Below are positions 1 through 8,847 of a stretch of 16,303 nucleotides of DNA, in pieces (positions within the stretch are counted from its first letter, which is position 1; each line of letters starts with the position of its first letter). This DNA comes from Flavobacterium sp. Lineage in GTDB: Bacteria; Bacteroidota; Bacteroidia; Flavobacteriales; Flavobacteriaceae. The translations under genes and the position numbers were made by a program. Under the pieces are notes generated by a model that did no database searches, was not told the origin of the DNA, and worked only from the letters and a program-made list of their open reading frames with translations. The stretch lies in NCBI GenBank assembly GCA_030151255.1, contig JASLED010000044.1:1-16303 (forward strand), read 5' to 3'.

Positions 1-115
1 ACTGGGGTGTGATTATTGATCAATTCTTAATCCTATATCAAGAAAGGGTTAGACTTTAATGTAAAACCTAACCCAAGCTTTATTTTTGAACTTACACACT
101 TTAAGAGACAGTGCC
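1..115 (+). mobile_element. IS256-family element, 3' end only (copy 1, cut by window edge)
   Basis: These 115 bases are the reverse complement of 10133-10247, the 3' end of the complete IS256-family element at 10133-11473, with a single mismatch (C at 97 here; the complement of 10151 gives T). They contain the last codons of the transposase and the terminal inverted repeat, which ends in ACAGTGCC at 108-115. The orientation is opposite to that of copy 2, so the two 3' ends face each other across about 10 kb. The rest of the element lies left of the window. The T-rich flank beginning CAGG at 116 is the outside junction. Confidence 0.93.
3..59 (+). CDS. IS256-family transposase, C-terminal 18 codons (partial)
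   Basis: Reading from base 3 gives the C-terminal peptide beginning WGVIIDQFLIL and ending RVRL, followed by TAA at 57-59. It is identical to the last 18 residues of the complete transposase at 10189-11385. The gene continues left of the window, so whether this copy is intact cannot be judged. Confidence 0.92.
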   Translation, partial: WGVIIDQFLILYQERVRL

Positions 116-169
116 CAGGTTTTTTTTATTTCAATTTTTATTACTTACTCAAGTACATTTTTCTACAAC

Positions 170-580
170 TAACATACTGTATACACAGGGCAAATAAATT
201 AAATTCCTTGTCTAATTCTGTCTGTCCAGAACCAATACCACTATTTGTATCTTGTCTCTAACAATACTTTCGTTATCTAAATATTTTTTTCAGTCAGAAT
301 GTTGAATTTCTGCCTCAAATGGTAAGTAATATTAAGCTGTTTTTACAGAAAACTCTACCGCACAAGTATCTACAATTTAAATACACGATTGATGTCTATG
401 TTGTCTCTTAAATCATAAACTTTGTTTTTCTAATGTTTTAAACATACGTACAAGTTGTCTGTCAGCAAAACCTTTTTGTTTAGCTTCTAACATTAAATTC
501 TTAAGCAATATTACAATCGTATATTTAAAAAACCATTTTATTATAAACATAATTCTTCGTGTGTTTTTTTAATAACATGT
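170..580 (-). pseudogene. carB: Degraded fragment of carB (carbamoyl-phosphate synthase large subunit)
   Basis: No open frame survives, but the - strand translation of about 240-500 follows the middle of CarB closely. One frame reads LMLEAKQKGFADRQLVRMFK, then after a stop IVDTCAVEFSVKTA, then after further stops a segment with DNESIVRDKIQIVV. A +1 shift near 225-235 then restores the conserved VIGSGQ stretch, which matches the start of the second ATP-grasp half (V-x-G-S-G-P-N-R-I-G-Q-G in the family). Weaker similarity (THEEL...KNLM) extends towards 580. At least four in-frame stops and one or more frameshifts are present, so this is a dead relic of roughly residues 450-590 of a protein of about 1,070 aa. 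Both ends are approximate. Identification rests on motif recall, not a search. Confidence 0.75.
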
Positions 581-759
581 CATTTTTTGCGATATTTTTA
601 ACTTTACTCAATAAAACTAACATATTAATCATTTCCTTCAATTAATAATTGATTTTCTTCAGAAAATAAAGAATCAAAAGTAGCAACAATGATTTTACCA
701 GTATATCAAAATAATCAAGTAGGAATAATCTTGACGATTATATTTTAATACATTTTAGT
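581..759. other. Intergenic, no supportable gene
   Basis: Very AT-rich stretch between the carB remnant and the inverted repeat at 760-804. A short - strand reading containing KIIVATFDSLFSEENQLLIEG is open for only about 25 codons. I could not assign it to a family, and it may be another decayed coding piece. Confidence 0.4.
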
Positions 760-804
760 TTTTCACACATTTTAATATAATAAATATATTAAAATGTGTG
801 AAAA
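760..804. repeat. Perfect 20-bp inverted repeat upstream of the E2 gene
   Basis: The left arm at 760-779 (core TTTCACACATTTTAATATA) and right arm at 785-804 are perfect reverse complements separated by 5 nt (ATAAA). The repeat sits about 65 bp before the E2 start codon. There is no T-run on either side strong enough to call it a simple terminator. It could be an operator, a transcript-end hairpin for a vanished gene, or a cruciform-prone site. Confidence 0.7.
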
Positions 805-868
805 TAATTATTAATTTATACAAAAAAAATAGTTATATCCAACATTCTTAAAATCACTAAAAATAAAA

Positions 869-2115
869 ATGAAGAATATAGAACTAACAATTTCAAAATT
901 AGGAGAAAGTGTTGAATCTGTACAATTGATTCGCTTTACAAAAAACGCTGGTAATTTCATTCAAGAGAATGAAGTAATTACAGAAGTTTTGACAGATAAA
1001 GTAGGTTATGAGATGCCTTCTAAAATTGCTGGTAAGATTATTGAATTTAGATCTAATGAAGGTGATGAAATAAATACAGGAAAAGTTTTTGCTATAATTG
1101 AGCCTTCAAAATATCAACAACAATCAGCTCAAAAACCTGAAAGTGTTGAAGATATAAAAATTAAAAATATCACAACTTCGCAAATTGTAAACATAATCAA
1201 TACAGATCAATTTTTATCTCCTTTGGTAAAAAGTATCATTCGAAAGGAAACCCTTCCATCAACTGACATTTCACAAATAAAAGGTTCTGATCGTAATGGT
1301 AGAATTTCTAAGAATGATATACTGAATTATATTCAAAATAAACCATTTATAAATAATACTTTAAGTGAAAGTAATGTGATTTCTAGTTCGTCTTTTGAAG
1401 CAAAAAATGAAATTATTGAGATGGATAAAATGCGTCAATTGATTTTGAAGCACATGAAAAAAAGCAAACAAACTTCGCCTCATGTTACCGCTTATGCAGA
1501 AGCAGATATTACGAATTTTGTAAAATGGCGGGAAGAAAAAAAAACTGCTTTCGAAACAAAATATAAATACAAATTAACGTTAACACCATTAATTGTTGAT
1601 TATGTTGTTCAGGCAATTAAAGATTTTCCTATGATTAATATATCAGTTGATGAGACTGAAACTACAATAAGCAAACATAATGAAATAAATATTGGTATTG
1701 CAACAGCTTTACCAAATAATAATTTAATTGTTCCTGTAATTCATCAAGCTAATGAATTGAATTTAGAAGGTTTAGTAAAAAATATAAACTCTATTGTAGA
1801 TAAAGCAAGAAACAATAAATTCTCACCCGATGATGTTCATAGAGGAACGTTCACAATTAGTAATGTAGGAACCTTTGGAAATTTGATGAAAACACCAATC
1901 ATTAATCAACCTAAAGTGGCAATTTTAGCAACTAGTGTATTTAAGAAAAAACTGCTGTTTTAGAAACTGAATCTGGTGATATTATTGGATCAAGGCAATT
2001 TATGTATTTATCTCTTTCGTTTGATCATCGGGTGATAGATGGATCTTTGGGAGGAGTTTTCTTGAAACGAATTTCAGATTATATGAAGAATTGGAATGTT
2101 TATACACAAACTTAA
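869..2115 (+). pseudogene. Dihydrolipoamide acyltransferase (E2) of a 2-oxo acid dehydrogenase complex, frameshifted
   Basis: E2 transfers the acyl group from E1 to CoA through a lipoyl arm. The first frame (869-1963) shows a lipoyl domain at about residues 2-78 with lipoyl lysine K44 in the TDKVGYE loop, a peripheral-subunit-binding domain at about 116-154 (LSPLVKSI...DRNGRISKNDI), and an acyltransferase domain from about 184. It stops at 1961-1963 because one A is missing from the A-run at about 1945-1951. Shifting frame there gives KKKTAVLETESGD and the catalytic motif FDHRVIDGS, ending at TAA 2113-2115. The unshifted product lacks the DHRxxDG catalytic histidine and should be inactive. 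A homopolymer sequencing error is the alternative. The E1 gene follows after 5 bp. The substrate is unknown: branched-chain 2-oxo acids are the default, while phenylpyruvate is suggested by the paa neighbours (inference). Confidence 0.87.
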
Positions 2116-2120
2116 TTACA

Positions 2121-4171
2121 ATGGAGACGACACTATCAACAACGTTACTTAAACAAGCCTATAAACTATTGGTTACTGCAAAATCTTTAACCGAATTATA
2201 TGAAGAAAATAAAACTGTAACCAGTAAATACGTACATGCAACAGCACGTGGGCACGAAGCAATTCAAATTGCAACTGGATTACAATTATTACCACAAGAT
2301 TACTTAAGCGCCTATTACCGAGACGATGCAATGTTATTATCAATAGGAATTACTCCCTACGAATTGATGTTACAATTGTTAGCAAAGCGTGATGATATTT
2401 TTTCTGGAGGAAGAACCTATTATTCACACCCAAGTTTACGTCGTGATAATATGCCAAAAATTCCTCATCAAAGTAGTGCAACAGGAATGCAAGCAATTCC
2501 ATCAACTGGGATTGCGATGGGAATGCAGTATAAAGAACTAGAAGGTCTTTGTAATGAAGAAATCAAACCAATTGTAGTTTGTTCTTTAGGAGATGCATCT
2601 TGTACTGAAGGCGAAGTGGCAGAAGCCTTTCAAATGGCAGCTTTGAAGCAATTGCCAATTTTATATTTGGTTCAAGATAACGAATGGGGTATTTCTGCTT
2701 CGGCAGATGAAATTTGTGCACAAGATATCGCTCATTATGCAAAAGGCTTTAATGGCTTAGAAGTTTTTGTGGTTGATGGAACAAATTTTTTAGCTTCTTA
2801 TGAAACAATTAAACATGCGATTAAAATTATTCGCACAGAACGTCGTCCAATTTTGGTTCATGCCAAAGTTCCTCTATTACATCATCATACATCTGGAGTT
2901 CGTAAAGAATGGTATAGAGATGATTTAGAGGAAGCACAAATTCGTGATCCTTATGATAAATTAAAAAATACGTTATTAAATGAAGGTTTCGATGCAAATG
3001 ATTTAATCGAGATTGAAAATAAGATAAGAGAACAAGTTTATGCTAAATATCAAGAAGCTTTGAAAGCAGAAGATCCTCGTCCTGAAGATTTATATACCCA
3101 TGTTTTTGCACCAACACCAATTACTCAAGAAAAAGGAAATCGTTCACCTGAAGGAAAAGAAAAAACAGTGATGGTAGATGCTGCATTGTTTGCTATACGC
3201 GAATTAATGGCAGAACATCCAGAAGCTTTATTATACGGACAAGATGTGGGATTACGTCTAGGAGGGGTTTTTCGTGAAGCAGCCACTTTAGCAAAACAAT
3301 ACGGTAAAAATCGTGTATTTAATACACCTATTCAAGAGGCTTTTATTATTGGTTCTACAGTTGGCATGTCTGCGGTAGGTTTAAAACCAATTGTTGAAGT
3401 GCAATTCGCCGATTATATTTGGCCAGGTCTTAATCAATTATTTACAGAAGTTTCGCGTTCTAATTATTTATCCAATGGTAAATGGCCTGTTTCCATGATC
3501 TTACGAGTGCCGATTGGTGCATATGGAAGCGGAGGTCCCTATCATTCAAGTTCTGTTGAAAGTGTTTTGACAAGTATTAAAGGAATTAAAATTGCCTATC
3601 CATCCACTGGAGCGGATTTGAAAGGTTTAATGAAAGCTGCTACTACGATCCAAATCCAGTGGTAATGCTAGAACACAAAGGTTTATACTGGAGTAAAATA
3701 AAAGGAACGAAAGATGCTGCTACTGTAGAACCTGATAAAGATTATGTATTGCCTTTCGGTAAAGCACGTGAAGTTTTGGTAGCTGAATCTTCTCAAAATC
3801 ATAATTCGGTAACGATTATTACTTATGGAATGGGAGTTTATTGGGCAAAGCAAGCAGCGAAGGATTTTCCTAATCAAGTTGAAATTATCGATTTACGCAC
3901 TTTAGTTCCGTTGGATAAGGAAACAATTTTTAATAGTGTAAAAAAACACAATCGTTGTATTGTTGTGACAGAAGAAGCGAAGCAAAACTCTTTTGCACAG
4001 AGTATTTCAGGATTAATTAATGAAGAATGTTTTGAATATTTAGATGCACCTGTACGTGTTTTAGGAGCGCTAGATATTCCCGCAATTCCATTAAACTCTA
4101 CTTTAGAAGCAGAAATGTTACCTAATGCAGAAAAATTACAAATATTAATTAATTACACTTTAACCTATTAA
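2121..4171 (+). pseudogene. Fused E1 alpha/beta subunit of a thiamine-dependent 2-oxo acid dehydrogenase, frameshifted
   Basis: This single protein (about 683 aa once repaired) joins the E1 alpha and E1 beta chains, an arrangement usual in Bacteroidota. I start it at METTLSTTLL (2121), just after the E2 stop, because the upstream ATG at 2091 lies inside the E2 reading. Numbered from 2121, the alpha half has YYRDD near residues 65-69 and a thiamine-diphosphate motif with GDAS at 157-160 and DNEWG at 186-190. The beta half starts around TVMVDAALFAIREL and keeps the conserved glutamate in PIQEAF. At about 3641 one T is missing: the frame runs into TAA at 3663-3665, while adding one base restores AAYYDPNPVVMLEHKG and continues to 4171. 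The separated tail carries the transketolase C-terminal domain. With E2 it would decarboxylate a 2-oxo acid and load the acyl group. A sequencing error cannot be excluded. Confidence 0.87.
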
Positions 4172-4277
4172 ATAAAAAACAACTAACAATAGTTACATAT
4201 TTTACACTAAAAAACTATCACTTGTTATTTTTTTTAATTAAATTAGTTTAGATTTAAAATAAAAACATATAAAAATT

Positions 4278-5103
4278 ATGATATTCAATACTAACATTGA
4301 GCAAATACCTATTAACAAATTACGCGTGCTGAAAAGGTATAGCTAAAAGTGCTGTTTTATAAAGATGCTTTTGATAAGGCAGACGTAAAACCAGAGGATA
4401 TTAAAAATGTAAAAGATCAAAACAAATTACCTTTTACTAAAAAAAAATAAGAGAAAATTATTCATTTTGATTATTTGCAGAATCAAAAAGTAATGTAATA
4501 AGATTACATTGTTCAAGGGAGATAACAAGAAAACTAACTGTTATAGGCTATACAAGAAGTAATATTAATTTATTTTCAAAAGTTATAGCGAGATCTTTAG
4601 CTGCTTCAGGATGTGAACCAGAACTGATATTACAAATATGGTTTGTTTACAAAAGGGGGTAGAATTACAGTATGGAGCGGAAAAATCAGGAATGAAAGTG
4701 GTTCTATTTTAGGAAGAATACTGAAAAGCAGATTATGTTTTTAAAAGACTTTCAAGCTGCTGTAATTTTTACAACACCTTCGTACGCAAAGATATCAACA
4801 AAAAGGTGAGTTGTAATAGTAATTTGCCATTTTAGGACCATAGTATTAGTCAGAAATATTGCGCCAAAAAGTAGAAATATTAAAGCATCAAATATTTATG
4901 AATTAAGTAAAATTATTGGCCGTGGTATTTCAAATGAAGATTTTGAAGAACAAAGAACAGGATCGGATATTCAGGAAGATCATTTCTTTCCAGAAATAGT
5001 AAACGAAAAAACAGGTGAACCTATACTATATGGATAATCTGATATATTGATAATAAAAACTTTAATAAAAAAGGCATTACCATTGGTTCGTTATTAGACT
5101 GAT
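4278..5103 (+). pseudogene. paaK: Degraded paaK (phenylacetate-CoA ligase)
   Basis: No long open frame remains, but fragments in shifting + frames line up in order with PaaK. They are the N-terminus MIFNTNIEQIPINKLRVL at 4278, then FYKDAFDKADVKPEDIKN and KLPFTKK, then TVIGYTRSNINLFSKVIARS and LAASGCEP, then LQYGAEKSGMK, QIMFLKDFQAAVIFTTPSYA, NIKASNIYELSKIIGRGIS, EDHFFPEIVNEKTGEPI and finally KALPLVRY near 5075-5095. The AMP-forming P-loop, SSGTTGK in the family, reads SREITRK here. There are several stops, frameshifts and apparent internal deletions, and the last third of the protein is missing. PaaK activates phenylacetate to phenylacetyl-CoA, the substrate of the epoxidase encoded downstream, so its loss matters for the pathway. 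It is colinear with the paa genes. The 3' boundary is approximate. Confidence 0.85.
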
Positions 5104-5153
5104 AGCTAAAGAGGAAAATTAAACCGTAGTCGATCATAGATATATCTAAAAAA

Positions 5154-5663
5154 ATGCCTAAACAAAGTAAAAAAGAACTGATTATTAAAGAAGCAGCAAT
5201 AATTTTTAAGCAAAAAGGTTATTCAGCAACATCGATGCGCGAATTAGCAGAAAAAGTGGGAATGGAAGCGGCAAGTTTATATAATCACATTCGATCTAAG
5301 GACGAAGTTTTAGAAGAGATCTGTTTTAAAGTTGCGAATCAATATGTTCCGCTTCTCGGTACAATAGAGCATACGAAAGAATCTAATATACAAAAATTAA
5401 AAGCACTTATTCAGCTACACGTTCGAATGATTATTAATGAACCGAATGAAGTCGCTGTAGCAAATAATGATTGGAAGCAACTATCAGAAGCTAAAAATAA
5501 ATTGTATAAAACAATGCGTAAAGGTTATGAGAAAAGAATTTCAAATCTAATAAAAGCAAGAATTGCAGCTGGAGAATTCAAAGATATAAATGTATCAGTT
5601 GCACTATTTACTTTATTATCGTCATTACGCTGGATAGAATTTTGGTATAAACCAAAGAGATAA
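5154..5663 (+). CDS. TetR-family regulator, probably of the paa genes, C-terminally truncated
   Basis: This is a 169-aa TetR/AcrR-type repressor. Residues about 6-52 form the N-terminal DNA-binding domain, with the helix-turn-helix in SMRELAEKVGMEAASLYNHI followed by the usual RSKDEVLEE. The rest is the helical ligand-binding domain. TAA at 5661-5663 is followed by 20 in-frame sense codons (ISPEQLENDLM...NGFQK) and a second TAA at 5724-5726, one base before paaE. TetR proteins commonly end in such a helix with LLxNGF-like character, so this looks like a recent nonsense mutation removing the last helix (an expected length of 190 aa). It lies between the paaK relic and paaE on the same strand and is probably the local phenylacetyl-CoA-responsive repressor (PaaR-like). 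That role is inferred from context. Whether the shortened protein folds is unknown. Confidence 0.8.
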   Translation: MPKQSKKELIIKEAAIIFKQKGYSATSMRELAEKVGMEAASLYNHIRSKDEVLEEICFKVANQYVPLLGTIEHTKESNIQKLKALIQLHVRMIINEPNEVAVANNDWKQLSEAKNKLYKTMRKGYEKRISNLIKARIAAGEFKDINVSVALFTLLSSLRWIEFWYKPKR

Positions 5664-5727
5664 ATTTCACCCGAACAACTAGAAAATGACTTGATGACAC
5701 TATTAATTAACGGGTTTCAAAAATAAC

Positions 5728-6810
5728 ATGGCAATAAATTTTCACCCTTTACGAGTTAAAAATGTAAAAAGAGAAACAGCAGATTGTGTTTCAATTACAT
5801 TTGATGTACCGGAAGAATTAAATAATGAATTTAAATTCAAACAGGGACAATATTTAACGTTTAAAAAATTTCAGAACAACGAAGAAATTAGACGTTCCTA
5901 TTCAATATGCTCAAGTCCATTCGATAATGAATTAAGAGTTGCGGTAAAAAAGATAGAGGACGGTATTTTCTCTACTTATATGAATGATTTTGTGAAAGTT
6001 GGAGATGTCTTAGAAGTAATGACTCCTCAAGGCAATTTCTTTACAGAACTAGATAAAAACAATAATAAAAAATATGTAGCGATTGTAGCCGGCTCTGGAA
6101 TTACACCAGTACTTTCGATTGTAAAAACAGTACTTAAAGCCGAGCCAAACAGTCAATTTGTCCTGTTATACGGAAATCGTAATAAAGCATCTATTATTTT
6201 CAAAGAAGAAATAGAAGCCTTGAAAAATAGGTACATAGAACGTTTGAGTGTGTACAATATTTTGAGTCGCGAAAGAGCAGATGCTGAAATTTTAAGTGGA
6301 CGTATTGATAAAGTAAAAATTCAATATTTCTTGAAAAATATTATCGATTCAAAGCAAATTGGAGAAGTTTTTCTATGCGGACCAGAAAAAATGATTTTAA
6401 ATAGCCGCGAAGCTTTTATTGAAGCTGAAGTGGATTCAAAAAAAATACACTTCGAATTATTCTTTAGTGAAACTGCAGAAGCTAAAAAGGTTGAACGTCA
6501 ACATACAGTGATTAAATCTGATGATATTATTAGTAAAGTAACTATCCAATTGGATGCAACTTCTCTTCAAATCGATTTAGGCTATCATGGAGATCCAATC
6601 TTGGATGCGGCTTTGCAAAACGGTGCCGATTTACCTTATGCCTGCAAAGGTGGGATTTGTGCCACTTGTAAATGTAAGGTCCTAAAAGGTGAAGTTGAAA
6701 TGGATATCAATTATTCACTAGAACCAGATGAATTAGAAAGAGGTTTTGTATTGGCTTGCCAATCCCATCCTAGATCTAAAGAAGTCATAGTAGATTTTGA
6801 TGCCAAATAA
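5728..6810 (+). CDS. paaE: PaaE, reductase of the phenylacetyl-CoA 1,2-epoxidase
   Basis: This 360-aa protein passes electrons from NAD(P)H through FAD and a 2Fe-2S cluster to the PaaABC oxygenase. The FAD-binding beta-barrel carries RRSYSICSSP (residues 55-64). The nicotinamide-binding domain has AGSGITPVLS at 121-130 and the CGPEKM motif at 217-222. The C-terminal plant-type ferredoxin domain has cluster ligands C306, C311, C314 and C344. Length and domain order are normal for the family, and all key residues are present. It starts one base after the second in-frame stop of the TetR gene and 21 bp before paaA. In E. coli paaE comes last in paaABCDE, whereas here it leads the block. Confidence 0.93.
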   Translation: MAINFHPLRVKNVKRETADCVSITFDVPEELNNEFKFKQGQYLTFKKFQNNEEIRRSYSICSSPFDNELRVAVKKIEDGIFSTYMNDFVKVGDVLEVMTPQGNFFTELDKNNNKKYVAIVAGSGITPVLSIVKTVLKAEPNSQFVLLYGNRNKASIIFKEEIEALKNRYIERLSVYNILSRERADAEILSGRIDKVKIQYFLKNIIDSKQIGEVFLCGPEKMILNSREAFIEAEVDSKKIHFELFFSETAEAKKVERQHTVIKSDDIISKVTIQLDATSLQIDLGYHGDPILDAALQNGADLPYACKGGICATCKCKVLKGEVEMDINYSLEPDELERGFVLACQSHPRSKEVIVDFDAK

Positions 6811-6831
6811 AAACTTTAAAAAGCAAGTAAA

Positions 6832-7797
6832 ATGAGTGCAAAAGAAATTAATTTTCAAAAAATATTTAATGATAAGATTGAAAATGAGGTTCGTATCGAA
6901 CCAAAAGATTGGATGCCTGATGAATACCGTAAAACATTAATTAGACAAATTTCTCAACATGCCCATTCTGAAATAGTGGGAATGTTACCAGAAGCAAACT
7001 GGTTAACGAGAGCTCCTTCTTTAAATAGAAAGAAAATTTTGTTAGCGAAAGTTCAAGATGAAAGTGGCCATGGATTATATCTTTATTGTGCAGCCGAAAC
7101 GTTAGGAGTTTCACGTATTGAGATGCTAAATGATTTACATTCAGGTAAAGCAAAATATTCAAGTATTTTTAATTTTCCAACCTTAACTTGGGCTGATATT
7201 GGAATGGTTGGTTGGTTGGTCGATGGTGCTGCTATACTAAATCAAGTTCCTTTATGTCGCGCTTCATATGGACCTTATGCTCGTGCAATGGTTAGGGTGT
7301 GTAAGGAAGAGTCATTTCATCAAAGACAAGGTTACGAATCTTTAGTTGTTCTTTCTAAAGGGTCTCCAGAGCAAAAAGCAATGTTGCAAGACGCAATGAA
7401 TCGTTGGTGGTGGCCAACATTAATGATGTTTGGACCAAAAGACGAAGATTCATCTAACTCAGAATTATCGATAAAATGGAGAATCAAGCGTTTCACGAAT
7501 GACGAATTACGTCAACGTTTTGTGGATATATCTGTACCTCAAGCTGAATATTTAGGTCTGACAATTCCTGATCCAGATTTAAAATGGAACGAAGAAACTG
7601 GACACTATGACTTTGGAGAAATTGATTGGGAAGAATTCTGGAATGTAGTAAGGGGGAACGGCAAATGTAACAAACAACGCTTAGCTGCACGCCGCAATGC
7701 ACATAACGAAGGAGCTTGGGTAAGAGAAGCTGCCACAGCTTATCATGAGAAAAGAAAACAAAGACAACAAGAACAAGAACAAATAAAAAACGCATAA
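6832..7797 (+). CDS. paaA: PaaA, catalytic subunit of the phenylacetyl-CoA 1,2-epoxidase
   Basis: This 321-aa ferritin-like di-iron oxygenase subunit inserts oxygen into the ring of phenylacetyl-CoA to give the 1,2-epoxide. Two carboxylate/histidine motifs typical of the di-iron site are visible: ESGH at 77-80 and ESFH at 160-163, with a further candidate ligand at E47 (HAHSEIVGM). The N-terminal PKDWMPDEYRKTL and the NRWWWPTLMMFGP segment are hallmark PaaA sequence. The C-terminus is a charged, glutamine-rich tail. Nothing is missing or truncated. It is followed by paaB after 3 bp. Confidence 0.95.
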   Translation: MSAKEINFQKIFNDKIENEVRIEPKDWMPDEYRKTLIRQISQHAHSEIVGMLPEANWLTRAPSLNRKKILLAKVQDESGHGLYLYCAAETLGVSRIEMLNDLHSGKAKYSSIFNFPTLTWADIGMVGWLVDGAAILNQVPLCRASYGPYARAMVRVCKEESFHQRQGYESLVVLSKGSPEQKAMLQDAMNRWWWPTLMMFGPKDEDSSNSELSIKWRIKRFTNDELRQRFVDISVPQAEYLGLTIPDPDLKWNEETGHYDFGEIDWEEFWNVVRGNGKCNKQRLAARRNAHNEGAWVREAATAYHEKRKQRQQEQEQIKNA

Positions 7798-7800
7798 AAT

Positions 7801-8088
7801 ATGGAAAATAAAGATTGGCCTTTATGGGAAGTATTTATCAGAAGTAGACAAGGATTAGATCATAAACATGTGGGAAGTCTTCACGCATCAGATTCCGAAA
7901 TGGCTTTACAAAATGCACGTGATGTATATACACGTCGTTTAGAAGGTGTGAGTATTTGGATTGTAGAATCCAAAAATATTCATGCAACTAATCCAGAAGA
8001 ACAAGGAGAATTCTTTGATCCGGCTGAAGATAAAATATATCGTCATCCAACTTTTTATTCAGTACCAGAAGAAATCAAAAATATGTAA
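7801..8088 (+). CDS. paaB: PaaB, small subunit of the phenylacetyl-CoA epoxidase
   Basis: This 95-aa protein has the family signature WPLWEVFIRSRQGLDHKHVG at residues 6-25, and DVYTRRLEGVSIWIV and a short C-terminal segment ending HPTFYSVP. PaaB has no catalytic site. It is a structural or bridging subunit that helps assemble the PaaAC oxygenase. The length is normal. The ATG lies 3 bp after the paaA stop and the gene ends 3 bp before paaC, so the three are probably co-translated. Confidence 0.94.
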   Translation: MENKDWPLWEVFIRSRQGLDHKHVGSLHASDSEMALQNARDVYTRRLEGVSIWIVESKNIHATNPEEQGEFFDPAEDKIYRHPTFYSVPEEIKNM

Positions 8089-8091
8089 TTT

Positions 8092-8847
8092 ATGACAGCT
8101 TATACAAACAATCAGAATTACATCGATTTTATTCTTCATATTGGGGATACTAATTTAATTTTAGCACAACGTCTTTGTGAATGGTGTGGTCATGGACCTA
8201 TACTTGAACAAGATATTGCATTAGACTTATTAGGTCAGACTTCAAACTATTACAACTATGCTGCTGAAATGATTGGAAATGGAACAACTGAAGATACTTT
8301 GGCTATGACTCGTGAAGAACGTGATTATAAAAATTTATTATTAAGTGAATTGCCAAATGGACACTTTGGAAATACAGTTGCTCGTCAATTCTTTTACGAT
8401 GCTTATCATGTTTTATTGTTAGAACAATTTTTAAAAGCAAAAGATTCAAGATTACAATCTATTGCCGAAAAATCCTTGAAAGAAGTAAAATATCATTTAA
8501 AATGGTCGTCAGAATGGATGATTCGTTTAGGAGATGGCACACAAGAATCTCATGATAAAATTCAAGAAGCTGTCGATGAAGTTTTACCTTATATTGGAGA
8601 AATGTTCGTTACAGCAAATTACCAAAATGCTTTAATTGAAGAAGGGTTAATTGCTAATCCTAATGATTTTAAATCCCAATGGTTGGCAAAAGTAAATGAA
8701 ATATTAGAAGAAGCTACTTTGAAAGCTGATATAGAAAAGACATTTGTTCAAAAAGGTGGAAAGCAAGGAATACACACAGAACATATGGGATTGATTTTAT
8801 CAGAGTTGCAATTCATGCAAAGAACTTATCCTAATTTACAATGGTAA
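8092..8847 (+). CDS. paaC: PaaC, structural subunit of the phenylacetyl-CoA epoxidase
   Basis: This 251-aa ferritin-fold subunit pairs with PaaA. It contains the family segments LCEWCGHGPILEQDIALDLL (residues 28-47), GQTSNYYNYAAEM and RQFFYDAYHVLLLEQF, and a later EVKYHLKWSSEWMIRLGDGT region. In characterised homologues PaaC supports PaaA and helps bind the substrate but is not the oxygen-activating subunit. Its last codons overlap the start of paaD (ATGGTAA: paaD ATG at 8841, paaC stop at 8845-8847), suggesting translational coupling. Confidence 0.94.
   Translation: MTAYTNNQNYIDFILHIGDTNLILAQRLCEWCGHGPILEQDIALDLLGQTSNYYNYAAEMIGNGTTEDTLAMTREERDYKNLLLSELPNGHFGNTVARQFFYDAYHVLLLEQFLKAKDSRLQSIAEKSLKEVKYHLKWSSEWMIRLGDGTQESHDKIQEAVDEVLPYIGEMFVTANYQNALIEEGLIANPNDFKSQWLAKVNEILEEATLKADIEKTFVQKGGKQGIHTEHMGLILSELQFMQRTYPNLQW

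Noticed and set aside
3683..3877. 64-codon - strand frame inside the E1 tail
   Set aside because: Shadow of the E1 beta C-terminal domain, without independent support.
6941..7795. Antisense open frames opposite paaA (73 and 100 codons)
   Set aside because: They lie wholly inside a well-conserved paaA on the other strand and encode unrelated low-quality peptides.
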